DNA from: Variovorax sp. 679
GTDB taxonomy: Bacteria > Pseudomonadota > Gammaproteobacteria > Burkholderiales > Burkholderiaceae_C
Direction: 5' to 3'
Length of the DNA: 64,000 nucleotides
NCBI RefSeq assembly: GCF_003952185.1
Contig: NZ_RXFS01000001.1
Coordinates: 124,001-188,000, forward strand
Below the pieces are notes generated by a model. That model was not told the origin of the DNA. It did not search any database and worked only from the letters and a program-made list of their open reading frames with translations. Shown here in pieces: positions 51,134-60,500 of the stretch. Within the stretch, counting starts at the first letter, position 1, and every line of letters begins with the position of its first letter. Made by a program: the position numbers and the translations under genes.

Positions 51134-52897
51134 TCAGCCTCCCACTTCCGGCAAGGGCAGCGTCGGCACGTTCGCCGTGGCGCCGGGCAGCACCAGGCGT
51201 GGCGTCAGCAGGTAGAAGCGCTCCATGTTGGACTGCTTCTTCTCGGTCGAGCGGAAGAGCCCGCCGACGCCCGGAATGTCCTTGAGCAGCGGCACGCCCG
51301 TGACGGCATTGCTCTTCTCTTCCGACGAGTAGCCCGCGATCAGCAGGCTCGCGCCCTCCTCCACCAGCGCCTGCGTGTTGACGGTGCGGCGCCGCACGAT
51401 CGGGATCTTGTCGACCGACATCGGGCTGAGGTCGCCGTCGACGATGTCGATGGACATCATCACGCCGCGGGAGGCCTTCTCGTCGATGACCAGCGGCGTC
51501 ACCCGCACGGCGGTGCCGGCCGTGATGCTGAACAGGCCCGCGTCCTGGAAGCCATCCACCCGCACGTAGAACTCGCTGAGGTTCTCCAGCACGGCCTCGG
51601 TGTTGTCCAGCGTCATCACCTTGGGGCGCGCCACGAAATTCGCGTTACCGTTGGTGGCCAGCGCGGTCACGCGGGCCAGCAGGTAGTTGCGCGCGCTGTT
51701 GCCGATGGCGGCGGTGAACATGCCGCCCAGAGGCGTGAGCGGATTGCCCGAGCCGTCGGAGCTGCCGATCTGCCCGGCCTCGCTGCCCGTGCCGCCCCAG
51801 GTCAGCTGCCCGCGATCGCCGCGGCCCGTCTGGAAGTCGGCGTGCCGGCCGTGCAGGCGCCAGTCGATGCCCAGGCTGTTGAGCGTGTCGGAGCTGATGT
51901 CCATGATGGTCACTTCGATCTCCACCAGCCGCGGCCGCACGTCCATCGACTCGATCAGCTTCGCGTACTGGGCCATCTTGTCGGGCATGTCGCGCACCAG
52001 CACCGCATTCATTCGCGTGTCGGCCTGGAACTGGGGCAGCTCGCCGCCCGCGATGCCCGGGACGCCGCCCTGTGCGATGGCATCGCCGCCACCGCCCCCG
52101 GCGATCTCGACCTTGGGAGCGTTGATGGTCTCGCCGCTGCGCAGCTTGATCTGCCGGTTCGGGCCCAGCGACATGCCGCCGCTCATGCCCCGGGGGCCGC
52201 CGCTGCCCGACGGGGCATTTCCGCTGGCGCGGCCATAGAGGCTGCGCAGCACGTTGGCCACGCCGGGAATGACGGTTTCCTTGCCGGAGCGGTTGATCCG
52301 GAAATCCGACGCCCACGCGTACTTGAGCGGGAACAGCCGGATCTCGGCGCCTTCGGCCATCGCGCTCTTCTGGTCGGCCAGCTTCACCGCCTGGCGCACC
52401 ATCTCGACGTAGCGGCGCGGCCCGGTCACGTACACGCTGGCGTCGCGCTCGCTGATGCTCAACGGATAGCGCTCGTCGGAGATGTGCAGGCGCACCAGCG
52501 TCTCGGCGATGCGCCCCGCGTTCTCGGCCGCGATGGGCAGCACCTCGCTCTTCGCGTCGGCGGCCAGGTCGATGAACAGGAAGGCGCCGTCGAAGTACCA
52601 GGTCAGCCCGTTGACCGCGCACACGCTGTTGAGCGTGGCCAGCGCGGAGCCGGCAAACTTGCCGCTGATGGCGCCGGCCACCTTGGTGTCGATCACCGCC
52701 GTGACGTTCTGCGAAGACGCCAGCTCGCGCAGGAAGTCGGCCAGCGGCTTCTCGTTGGCGACGATCTGGAACGGCCGGTTGCTCCAGCGCAGCTCGGCCG
52801 CGCGAGCCGGCGGCTGCACTGCCAGCAGCGCGAGGGCTGCGCAACCCCACAGCACGAGGCTGCGCGGGCTGAAGGCTTTCAGGCGCGGGGCGGGCAT
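51134..52897 (-). CDS. sctC: T3SS outer-membrane secretin SctC (HrcC)
   Basis: 587 residues from ATG 52897, with GAGGAA upstream and a cleavable signal (SLVLWGCAALALLAVQPPARA). N0/N1 domains begin at LRWSNRPFQIVANEKPLADF. A Gly/Ser-rich insert lies at about 215-235. The secretin core contains LVEIEVTIMDISSDTLNSLG and FVARPKVMTLDNTEAVLENL, then VPLLKDIPGVGGLFRSTEKK near the end. It forms the outer-membrane pore of the injectisome. It lies 14 bp after sctS in the operon. No separate pilotin is apparent. Confidence 0.97.
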   Translation of the reverse strand: MPAPRLKAFSPRSLVLWGCAALALLAVQPPARAAELRWSNRPFQIVANEKPLADFLRELASSQNVTAVIDTKVAGAISGKFAGSALATLNSVCAVNGLTWYFDGAFLFIDLAADAKSEVLPIAAENAGRIAETLVRLHISDERYPLSISERDASVYVTGPRRYVEMVRQAVKLADQKSAMAEGAEIRLFPLKYAWASDFRINRSGKETVIPGVANVLRSLYGRASGNAPSGSGGPRGMSGGMSLGPNRQIKLRSGETINAPKVEIAGGGGGDAIAQGGVPGIAGGELPQFQADTRMNAVLVRDMPDKMAQYAKLIESMDVRPRLVEIEVTIMDISSDTLNSLGIDWRLHGRHADFQTGRGDRGQLTWGGTGSEAGQIGSSDGSGNPLTPLGGMFTAAIGNSARNYLLARVTALATNGNANFVARPKVMTLDNTEAVLENLSEFYVRVDGFQDAGLFSITAGTAVRVTPLVIDEKASRGVMMSIDIVDGDLSPMSVDKIPIVRRRTVNTQALVEEGASLLIAGYSSEEKSNAVTGVPLLKDIPGVGGLFRSTEKKQSNMERFYLLTPRLVLPGATANVPTLPLPEVGG

Positions 52898-52911
52898 GTC
52901 GAAGAAGTTCC

Positions 52912-53178
52912 TCACGGCAGCGAACTCAATGCCTGGATCGCGCGCTCGGCGAAGCGCATCACGTCGCGTCCCATCCAGCCCGCGGTGGCGATGATCGCGA
53001 CCATCACCGCGATCATCCGGATGGACTGGCCGATGCTCTGGTCCTGCACCTGCGTCACGGCCTGCAGCACCGCCACCACGAGGGCCGTGAGCGTCGCTAC
53101 CGCCACCACCGGCAGCGAGATCCACAGCACGAGGAGCAGGCCCTCGCGCGTGATGTCCAGGATGTTCTGCGGAGTCAT
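52912..53178 (-). CDS. sctS: T3SS export-apparatus protein SctS (HrcS)
   Basis: 88 residues from ATG 53178, matching the family length. Two membrane helices (about 10-35 and 50-72), starting MTPQNILDITREGLLLVLWI, with QAVTQVQDQSIGQSIRMIAV in the loop. An ATG at 53223 would add 15 residues and overlap the sctV stop as TGATG, a coupling junction, so the longer form is possible. It works with SctR and SctT in the export gate. Confidence 0.93.
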   Translation of the reverse strand: MTPQNILDITREGLLLVLWISLPVVAVATLTALVVAVLQAVTQVQDQSIGQSIRMIAVMVAIIATAGWMGRDVMRFAERAIQALSSLP

Positions 53179-53222
53179 TGCGTTGTTCTTGCGGTGCGCC
53201 TTCGAAGGCTGTGAAAAGTTCA

Positions 53223-55298
53223 TCAGTGGGCTTGCGGGTTGGTGACCCAGCCCACCGGCTGCAGGGCCACGTCTTCATCGACTTCCTGGTAGGACAGCAC
53301 CGGCAGCAGCGGTGCCACCGGCTCGATCAGCGTCTTGATGTAGCGGCGCACGTCCGAGGAGGCGATGGCCACCACGCGCGTCGCGGCCGACCCGAGGATG
53401 CGGCGCACCTGCTCGCGGATGTCCTGCGTGACCGCCGGGCTCAGCAGCAGCAGGTTGCCGCGAGGCGAACGCTCGATCGCGTTCTGCACGCGCTCCAGCA
53501 GGCTCGACTCGAACAGGATCGCCTCGAGCTGCCGGTTCGGCCCCACGTAACGGCTGGTGATGTAGCGCCCCAGGTCGATGCGCACCAGCTCGGTCAGCGC
53601 AATGGCGTCCTGCTCCTTCGGCGCCCAGGTCGCGAGACATTCGAAGATCGCATGCAGGTTGCGGATCGGGATGCCTTCCTGCAGCAGCCGGCGCAGCACC
53701 TCGGCGATGCGCTGGCTCGAGGCCACGCGCGACACCTCGGCCGCGAGCTCGGGCGCGTCGCGCTGCACCGAATGCAGCAGGCGCTGCACCTCCTGCAGGC
53801 CGATGAGCTCGCGAACGTTGCCGCGCACCGCGTGGTCCAGATGCAGGCCCACCACCTCCTCGTTGTCCCAGGTCTTGAACCCTGCAGCCTCGCCCGGCAC
53901 CCAGACCACCCGCGCGAAGGGACCGAAAGGCTCGGCCACCTCGGCTCCGGCCGGCGGTGCGGCCGCCTCGGCCGGATCGAGCATCAGCCACCCGGGCCTG
54001 AGCGTGCCCCCGGTCACGGCGACGTCGTGCACGAGAACCTGGTAGCCGTTCTCGGCAAGACCCTCCGCATACGCGAGCTGCAGGCGCGGGAACACAGGGC
54101 CGAGATCGGACTCGACCGCGGTCTTGACCTTGGCCAGCTGCAGGTCGAGCGCATGGCGGTCGACGCCGCCGCGCAGGCCGCTCGACAGCCGCACCGCCAG
54201 CGGCGCCGCGATCGCGTGGTCGCCGTCGGCATCTTCCTGGTCGGCGCCTTCGCGGTGCGAGATCCAGCCCGGTGTCTGGTTCTTCTGGCGCCGCATGCGC
54301 ACGGCGAAACCCAGGCCCAGCAGCACCGCTGCCAGCAGGCCGAACACCCACTTCGGAAAACCCGGCACGACCAGGAAGCTCGCGACCGCGAGGCCCGCGA
54401 TGATCAGTGCGCGCGGGTGCGCCATCAGCTGCTGACCGATCTGGTTCGCGAGCTGCGTGTCGCGGCGCTCGCCGGTGCTCACGCGCGTGATGACGATGCC
54501 TGCCGCGATCGACACCAGCAGCGACGGAATCTGCGAGACCATGCCATCGCCCACCGTGAGGATCGCGTAGCGCTGCAGCGCGCCGCCCAGGCTCATCTCG
54601 TGCATCATCGTGCCGATCGCGATGCCCGCGAGGATGTTGACCAGCGCGATCACGATGCTCGCGATGGCGTCGCCCTTGACGAACTTCATCGCGCCGTCCA
54701 TGGCCCCGTGGAGCTGGCATTCCTGCTCCAGCATCTGGCGGCGCTTCTGCGCCTGCGCGGACGACAGCACGCCGGCGCGCACGTCGGCGTCGATGCTCAT
54801 CTGCTTGCCCGGCATCGCATCGAGCGCGAACCGCGCGGCCACCTCGGCCACCCGCTCGGAGCCCTTCGCGATCACGATGAACTGCACGATCGCGATGATC
54901 AGGAACACCACGCCGCCGACCACCACGTTGTTGCCGACGATCAGCTTGCCGAAGGTGTCGATGATGTGGCCCGCATGCGCATGCAGCAGGATCAGCTTGG
55001 TCGACGCGATGTTCAGCGCGAGACGGAACAGCGTGGTGAACAGCAGCAGCGACGGAAAGGTCGAAAGCGACAGCGCCGAAGGCACATACATCGCCACGAT
55101 CAGCAGCACCAGGCTGATGGCGAGGTTGCTCGCGATCAGCAGGTCGAGCAACGGCGTGGGCAGCGGCAGCACGAACAGCGCGACGATCACCACCAGCAGG
55201 CCCGCGAGCAGCAGGTCGTTGTAGCGGCCCGCGCTGCCCAGCAGGTCGCGCATGCCACCACCACGGTAGGTCGGGAAGGATCGCGGAGAACTCGCCAT
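53223..55298 (-). CDS. sctV: T3SS export-gate protein SctV (HrcV)
   Basis: 691 residues. Eight N-terminal membrane helices (to about 335) with family signatures LNIASTKLILLHAHAGHIID, VGGVVFLIIAIVQFIVIAKG, SERVAEVAARFALDAMPGKQ and MSIDADVRAGVLSSAQAQKR. The large cytoplasmic domain that forms the nonameric docking ring follows. First gene of the 14-gene minus-strand block. Its promoter region carries a 20-bp element shared with the giant gene at 57600. Confidence 0.97.
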   Translation of the reverse strand: MASSPRSFPTYRGGGMRDLLGSAGRYNDLLLAGLLVVIVALFVLPLPTPLLDLLIASNLAISLVLLIVAMYVPSALSLSTFPSLLLFTTLFRLALNIASTKLILLHAHAGHIIDTFGKLIVGNNVVVGGVVFLIIAIVQFIVIAKGSERVAEVAARFALDAMPGKQMSIDADVRAGVLSSAQAQKRRQMLEQECQLHGAMDGAMKFVKGDAIASIVIALVNILAGIAIGTMMHEMSLGGALQRYAILTVGDGMVSQIPSLLVSIAAGIVITRVSTGERRDTQLANQIGQQLMAHPRALIIAGLAVASFLVVPGFPKWVFGLLAAVLLGLGFAVRMRRQKNQTPGWISHREGADQEDADGDHAIAAPLAVRLSSGLRGGVDRHALDLQLAKVKTAVESDLGPVFPRLQLAYAEGLAENGYQVLVHDVAVTGGTLRPGWLMLDPAEAAAPPAGAEVAEPFGPFARVVWVPGEAAGFKTWDNEEVVGLHLDHAVRGNVRELIGLQEVQRLLHSVQRDAPELAAEVSRVASSQRIAEVLRRLLQEGIPIRNLHAIFECLATWAPKEQDAIALTELVRIDLGRYITSRYVGPNRQLEAILFESSLLERVQNAIERSPRGNLLLLSPAVTQDIREQVRRILGSAATRVVAIASSDVRRYIKTLIEPVAPLLPVLSYQEVDEDVALQPVGWVTNPQAH

Positions 55299-55395
55299 GG
55301 CGTCTTATTTCTTGCGGATGTTCCGAAGTGCCGCGCGATGCCGATTGCATTGCATCGCTTCGTTGTCGGTCGCGAGGAATGTCGCGACGGGACGG

Positions 55396-55440
55396 ACTCT
55401 ATGCGCCGCCATCCATCCACGGCAACAACGAGTTTTCGTA
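55396..55440 (-). promoter_or_regulatory. T3SS promoter signature upstream of sctV
   Basis: On the minus strand, TACGAAAACTCGTTGTTGCC (55440-55421), 19 bp, then TAGAGT (55401-55396). The 20-mer and the spacing are identical upstream of the giant gene. TTGCC and TAGAGT sit at minus-35/minus-10 spacing (18 bp); the inverted repeat ACGA-N4-TCGT in the 20-mer could be an activator site. Confidence 0.7.
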
Positions 55441-55446
55441 AACGGC

Positions 55447-55460
55447 CACCACGTGTGGTG
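55447..55460. promoter_or_regulatory. Palindrome in the sctV/sctQ divergent region
   Basis: CACCAC-GT-GTGGTG, a perfect 6+6 inverted repeat with a 2-bp spacer, immediately beside the sctV promoter signature and upstream of sctQ. A candidate operator for a regulator of both operons. Confidence 0.45.
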
Positions 55461-55611
55461 CGCGCGGCACTACGTGTTTGCGGACTACCTTCGCGCAACG
55501 CGGCTGGCTAAGCTGCCGGTCCCGATGCGAGCCGTCTCGCGTTGCTCCGAGGCATGAAGAAGGTGACAAGAAGCACAGCCGCCAGCATCCGCATCCCGAC
55601 CGAAAGCGCTC

Positions 55612-56715
55612 ATGCCTGACGCAGTCACGGAGCTCGGCGAGGCCCGCGCATTGCCGCGTGCCGATGCCTCCAATGTGCGCGCGCTCAATCGCCTCTACGG
55701 TGCCGCGCCGCTCCCCGACATGGCGGCCGCGCGCGGCGCGCGCTACCGCATCCGCTGGCACCACGACCCGGCCTTCGGCCGCACCGCGCGCGAGAGCTTC
55801 CGCTTCAGGCTCGGCGCGCACGTCGGCCATCTCGCGATGGACGCGCCCAGCCTCCAGGCGCTGCTGGGCGAGCGCCGCATCGACCTGCTGCCGCGCGACC
55901 TTCGCTACATCCTGCTTGCCGACGCGTTGCATCCGTTGATCGATGCGCTCGAGAAGGCGCTGCGGCTTCATTTCGAATGGCAGCCTTCCGAAGCGGAAGC
56001 GCGCGAGGCCCACGAGCGCAGCCTGCAGGCGGTGCCGCTTCACTGCGATCCGGAACGCGCGGCCTTCTTCGTCGCCATGCCGCTGGAAGGCAGCGCCGTG
56101 CTGCGCGGCTTCGTGCAGTTCGAGGATGCATCCACGCTCGACGCGCTGGTGCCCGCGGGCTCCGGCTCGCGCCACAACGCCCACGCCGCCAATGCCTTCG
56201 ACGCGCTGCGCCTGCCCGTGAGCTTTCGCCTCGGCAGCACGCCGATCCGCCTGGGCGAGGTCGGCAGCATCCGGCCAGGTGACATCGTCGGCATCGAGCA
56301 ATGGAGTTCTTCGGGAGCCGCCATCGTGGTCACGGCGGAACTCGGAGGCCCCGCGGGCCGGCATCTTTCCGCCTTCGCCGAAGGCTCGCGCATCACCGTT
56401 CAGCAATCGAGAGACAGTGCCATGAAGCCAGACACACCCGCCCTCGCGACCGACGCCGCGGACAACGCCAACCTGCCGATCGACCGGCTCGACGCGCTGG
56501 AGGTCACGCTGCGCTTCGAGGTCGGCGACCTCTCCGTGTCGCTCGGCGAACTCAGGAGCATCCGCGCAGGCCACGTCTTCGACCTTGGCCAGCCGCTCAA
56601 CCGCAGCCCGGTGCGCATCCTTGCGCACGGCAACGTGCTGGGCAAGGGCTATCTGGTCGCGGTGGGCGACCGCCTGGGCGTGCGCGTGTCGGAATTCGCG
56701 CCGGGCGAAGTCTGA
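55612..56715 (+). CDS. sctQ: T3SS C-ring/sorting-platform protein SctQ (HrcQ)
   Basis: 367 residues. The N-terminal domain (about 1-200) is poorly conserved, as usual. Two SpoA domains lie at the C-terminus: the first around VSFRLGSTPIRLGEVGSIRP, the second in LEVTLRFEVGDLSVSLGELR, SIRAGHVFDLGQPLN and DRLGVRVSEFAPGEV. SctQ forms the cytoplasmic pods with SctK, SctL and SctN. An internal ATG at 56422 could make the separate C-terminal product known for YscQ. First gene of the plus-strand operon, 28 bp before sctR. Confidence 0.92.
   Translation: MPDAVTELGEARALPRADASNVRALNRLYGAAPLPDMAAARGARYRIRWHHDPAFGRTARESFRFRLGAHVGHLAMDAPSLQALLGERRIDLLPRDLRYILLADALHPLIDALEKALRLHFEWQPSEAEAREAHERSLQAVPLHCDPERAAFFVAMPLEGSAVLRGFVQFEDASTLDALVPAGSGSRHNAHAANAFDALRLPVSFRLGSTPIRLGEVGSIRPGDIVGIEQWSSSGAAIVVTAELGGPAGRHLSAFAEGSRITVQQSRDSAMKPDTPALATDAADNANLPIDRLDALEVTLRFEVGDLSVSLGELRSIRAGHVFDLGQPLNRSPVRILAHGNVLGKGYLVAVGDRLGVRVSEFAPGEV
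56422..56715 (+). other. Possible internal translation product SctQ-C
   Basis: An in-frame ATG at 56422 has GAGAG at suitable distance and would yield 97 residues holding only the second SpoA domain (LEVTLRFEVGDLSVSLGELR). In Yersinia, Salmonella and others SctQ is made with such a short form by internal initiation, or split into two genes (HrcQa/HrcQb). Confidence 0.5.
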
Positions 56716-56743
56716 GGAGCCGCCCCTCAAGCGGTCCATACCC

Positions 56744-57403
56744 ATGCAAGGCGGACTTCCCGAACCCCTCACGCTGGTCGCGCTCATCGTCGCCTTCGGC
56801 ATCGCGCCGTTCGTGGCGCTGATGGTGACGAGCTACACCAAGCTGGTCATCGTGTTCGGCCTTCTGCGCACCGCGCTGGGCCTGCAGCAGACGCCGCCCA
56901 ACATGGTGCTCAACGGCATCGCGATCATCCTGTCGGTCTACATCATGGCGCCGGTGGGCATGGACATCGGCGACACGCTGCGCAGCCGCAGCTTCGGCGC
57001 CAAGGGCGAAGGACTGGGCGACATCATGGCCGTCATCGATGCGGCCAAGGCGCCGGTCAAGGAGTTCCTGCAGAAGCACACGCACGAGCGCGAGCGGCAG
57101 TTCTTCCTGAAGTCGGCCGCCAACATCTGGCCGAAGGCGCGCGCCGAACAACTGAAGGACGACGACTTCATGGTGCTGGTGCCGAGCTTCACGCTCAGCG
57201 AGCTCACGCGAGCCTTCCAGATCGGCTTCATCATCTACCTGGTGTTCGTGGTGGTCGACCTGATCGTCGCCACGGTGCTGCTGGCACTGGGCATGTCGAT
57301 GATCTCGCCCACCACCATCTCCCTGCCGTTCAAGCTGCTCCTGTTCGTGATGCTCGACGGCTGGACGCGACTGGTGCACGGGCTCGTGTTGTCGTACCGA
57401 TGA
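56744..57403 (+). CDS. sctR: T3SS export-apparatus protein SctR (HrcR)
   Basis: 219 residues from ATG 56744. Four membrane helices and family signatures VTSYTKLVIVFGLLRTALGL, QQTPPNMVLNGIAIILSVYI, PSFTLSELTRAFQIGFIIYL and LPFKLLLFVMLDGWTRLVHG. It builds the SctRST export-gate core. Separation from sctS and sctT, which lie in the opposite operon, is unusual because sctR is normally followed by sctS. No obvious Shine-Dalgarno site precedes it; translation may be coupled to sctQ 28 bp upstream. Confidence 0.95.
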   Translation: MQGGLPEPLTLVALIVAFGIAPFVALMVTSYTKLVIVFGLLRTALGLQQTPPNMVLNGIAIILSVYIMAPVGMDIGDTLRSRSFGAKGEGLGDIMAVIDAAKAPVKEFLQKHTHERERQFFLKSAANIWPKARAEQLKDDDFMVLVPSFTLSELTRAFQIGFIIYLVFVVVDLIVATVLLALGMSMISPTTISLPFKLLLFVMLDGWTRLVHGLVLSYR

Positions 57404-57482
57404 GCTCGCGACGGTCCATCACTCTTCGGCCGCGGCGGCCATCGCGCGGCCCCGCTGATCCACGCATCGGTGCGCGCCCGTC

Positions 57483-57527
57483 TACGAAAACTCGTTGTTG
57501 CCCGCGCGCGGCGATGCCACTTAGAGT
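57483..57527 (+). promoter_or_regulatory. T3SS promoter signature upstream of the giant gene
   Basis: TACGAAAACTCGTTGTTGCC (57483-57502), 19 bp, then TAGAGT (57522-57527), 73 bp before the giant gene's ATG. It is identical in sequence and spacing to the element before sctV, while the flanking bases differ. Confidence 0.7.
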
Positions 57528-57599
57528 TCGCGCGGCATCGGAGCCGGCCGGGCTGTTCCGCGCGCCCTTCTTTCAATCTGCAACTTCATCCGGGGTCTT

Positions 57600-60500
57600 A
57601 TGGTTCTAGCAGTCAGCAGCGATGGGTCGGGAACGCAATCCGCCGCACAGGCGGCGATGGAGGCATTGGCGGCCGCCAGGGCTGCCGAAGAACTGCGGCG
57701 CCAGGCGGAAGCCGCGGCGAAGCGCGCGGCCGAGGAGGCACGACGACAGGCCGAGGAAGCGCGCAAGCAGGCCGAAGCGGCGCGCCGCAAGGCGGAGGAA
57801 GCGCGCAAGGCCGCGGAAGCCGCCGAAGCCAAGGCCGAGAAGAGCAAGGCCGAAGCCGACCAGCAGGAAGCCACCAAGGCGCGCAGTGCCAGCGACGCGG
57901 CCGAGCGCGATGCGCTCAAGCAGGAAGCGGCGAGCAACCTCAAGCAGAAGCAGTCCACGCTCGCCGATGCCAAGCTCGACGACATCCGGCAGCGCCGTGC
58001 GGACAACAACCCTTCCGAAGCCACGCGCGCCGCGCAGGGCGAGGTCGACGCGGCGCAGAAGATGAACGCCATCTTCGAGCCACCGGCCAACCAGCCCAAG
58101 GACCAGGCCCCTGCGACCAGCCCGGGCGCGCAGGACCTGCTCGACAAGGCACAGACCGCCGCCAAGCCTGTGTTCAAGGCGCAGGCGAACGGCGGCGACG
58201 GCACCAAGGAACAGAAGACCGCGGTCGACACCGCCATGACGGACTGGCTGCAGGCCGCCGAGCAGGACATGCGCAAGGCCAGCCTCAAGGCGATCGCCGA
58301 AGGCAAGGACCCGAACGACGCCATCGACAAGGTGGCGGCCGACGCCCACGACGCGCTCGACAAGGGCGGCGTGTTCGACCCGGAGAGCATCGGCAAGTAC
58401 ATCGACAAGGCTCGCGACGGCGTGCGCGCGGACTCGCCCGAGGTGCGCCAATTGCGCGGCGAGCAATACGACGCCGGCCAGGCGGGCAAGGCGCGCGTGG
58501 CCGATGCGCGCAGCCAGGCGCAGGACACCGACGCCGCCGCGACCAAGGCCGAGAAATACGCCGCCGGCTTCGGCACCGAAGGCGGCGGCAACGACACGAT
58601 CATCACCGCCCGGCAGAACGCGAAGGCCGAAGCCGAGCGCCTGCGCGCCGTGGCCAACCGCGCCAAGTCCGAACTCCAGAGCGCCGAGAAAGCCTTCGGC
58701 ACCACCGACCCGTCGGACCCGCAGAACCCGAAGACGAACACCCTCGGCACGGTCGATGCCGACTACAACGCGCGCGTTGCCGACGCCGAGGTCAAGGAGC
58801 TGAGCTTCAAGTACGACCAGGCGGTGGCCGGCGGCGATGCCAAGGAGATCCAGAAGGCCGACGCTGCCCTGCGCGATGCGCAGCAGGGCCAGCGCTACAT
58901 GCACGCGCTGAGCGACGACCTCGACGCCGGGCTCGGGGCCAGCGACGCCGAGAACGCCAAAACCGACGCCGAGAGCGCATGGAGTGCGGCATCGCTGCAG
59001 CGCCCCGCCCGCGTCACGGTGACCGAGCACGATGGCGACAAGACCACGACGCGGAACATCGACCCCGACGGCTACGATCCCGCGTTCTGGGCCAAGCCCG
59101 GCAGCGAGGAAGGCAAGAAGGTCCAGAACATCGACGGCAAGTACTTCTACGTCGACGGCGACAAGAAGACCGAGCTCGATCCCCTGACAGCCGCGCTGTA
59201 CGCCGCGAACGAGAAGCACGACGCCGCCAAGGCCCGCAACGACCAGACCACGACCACGCTGAACGCGGCCAAGGACGACCTCTTCGGCGGCGCCGACGGC
59301 AGCCGCGCCAAGCTCGACGAGGCCGGCTATCTCGATCGCGCGGACACGATCAACCAGGGGCTGACCGACGCCAACAACGCCGTCGCGAACGCCCGGCCGC
59401 AGGACCTGGGCCGGGCGCTCGAGCAGCAGCGCGCCGCGCAGGCCGACGCCAATGCGCTGAAGGCCATGCAGGACCTGCGCGCGGCCGAACGCGACCAGGC
59501 CGCGGGCAAGCCTGTGGACGGCGGCAAGCTCGATGACCTGCGCGTGGCCGCGCGCGAGGCCCAGCGCCAGGCCGACGCCGCGAAGCCGAAGCTCTCGGCC
59601 GACGACGAGAAGAAGATGCGCGAGACGCAGCTGCCCGCGGCGAAGGAGGCCTACGACAAGAAGGCCGCGGAGGTGAAGACGCTTACAGAGCCCGGCAGCA
59701 AGGCCACCGGGGCCGAGCAGCAGAAGGCGCTCGACGAGCTCGACGCGCTGGACCTCTCCAAACGCGACATCGAGACCCAGCTCGGCCAGATCGATGCCGA
59801 GCGCGCCTGGTATGCCGCGCGCTACCAGTACGACCGCACGACCTTCGCCAAGCCGCAGCTGACGATGTTCATGAACGGAGACAAGTCGACCACCGGCGAC
59901 GTCTACCCGAAGAACTACGACCCGACCTGGAACATCAAGCGCGGCGATGACGGCAAGGTCAGTGCCGAGGGCCTGCCGCGCGGCCTCTCGCCCGACGACA
60001 TCGAGGTGCACGCGGACTGCAACGGCGGCTACAACGTCACGATCAAGAAGGACTCGAAGGTCTTCGGCTGGCAGCAGTCCGACCAGGGCAAGATGGTCGA
60101 CTTCTCGGTGCGCGCCGGCACCTACAAGATGAACCCCGCCACGGCCGCACGGTGGAAGACCTCCGAGTTCGGCGACGGCGACCTGGCAAAGGCGCGCGGC
60201 GCGCGCGCCGACGTCGAGAAGCGCCTGGCGCAGGCCGCGGCCGACGCGCCGCCGCAGCCCGGCGCACAGCCGTCGCTCGGGCCCGACGGCAAGCCCGTGC
60301 CCACGCTGAACTTCGGCGACGACCTCGCGCCGCGCAAGAAGACGGTGGACAAGAACTTCACCGACGCAACCACCGCGCTCGACAAAGCGCAGGCCGACTA
60401 CAACGCCGGCACAGGCGACCGCACGGCACTGGGCAACGCACTCGAAGATGCCAAGGCGCGCGTCACCATCGCGAAGAACGAACAGACCGCAGTCGATGCC

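Larger units (their letters stand above)
55299..55611. other. Divergent control region between sctV and sctQ
   Basis: No gene is seen. It holds the shared T3SS promoter signature toward sctV (55396-55440), a palindrome CACCAC-GT-GTGGTG (55447-55460), two TCGCGA palindromes 12 bp apart (55370-55375 and 55382-55387), and a weaker match (TACGTGTTTGCGGACTACC, then TAAGCT 19 bp on) pointing toward sctQ. Confidence 0.6.

Noticed and set aside
55299..57599. PIP boxes (TTCGB-N15-TTCGB) expected for HrpX/HrpB-type control
   Set aside because: Several TTCGC/TTCGT occurrences were checked in both intergenic regions, but none has a second copy at the right distance.
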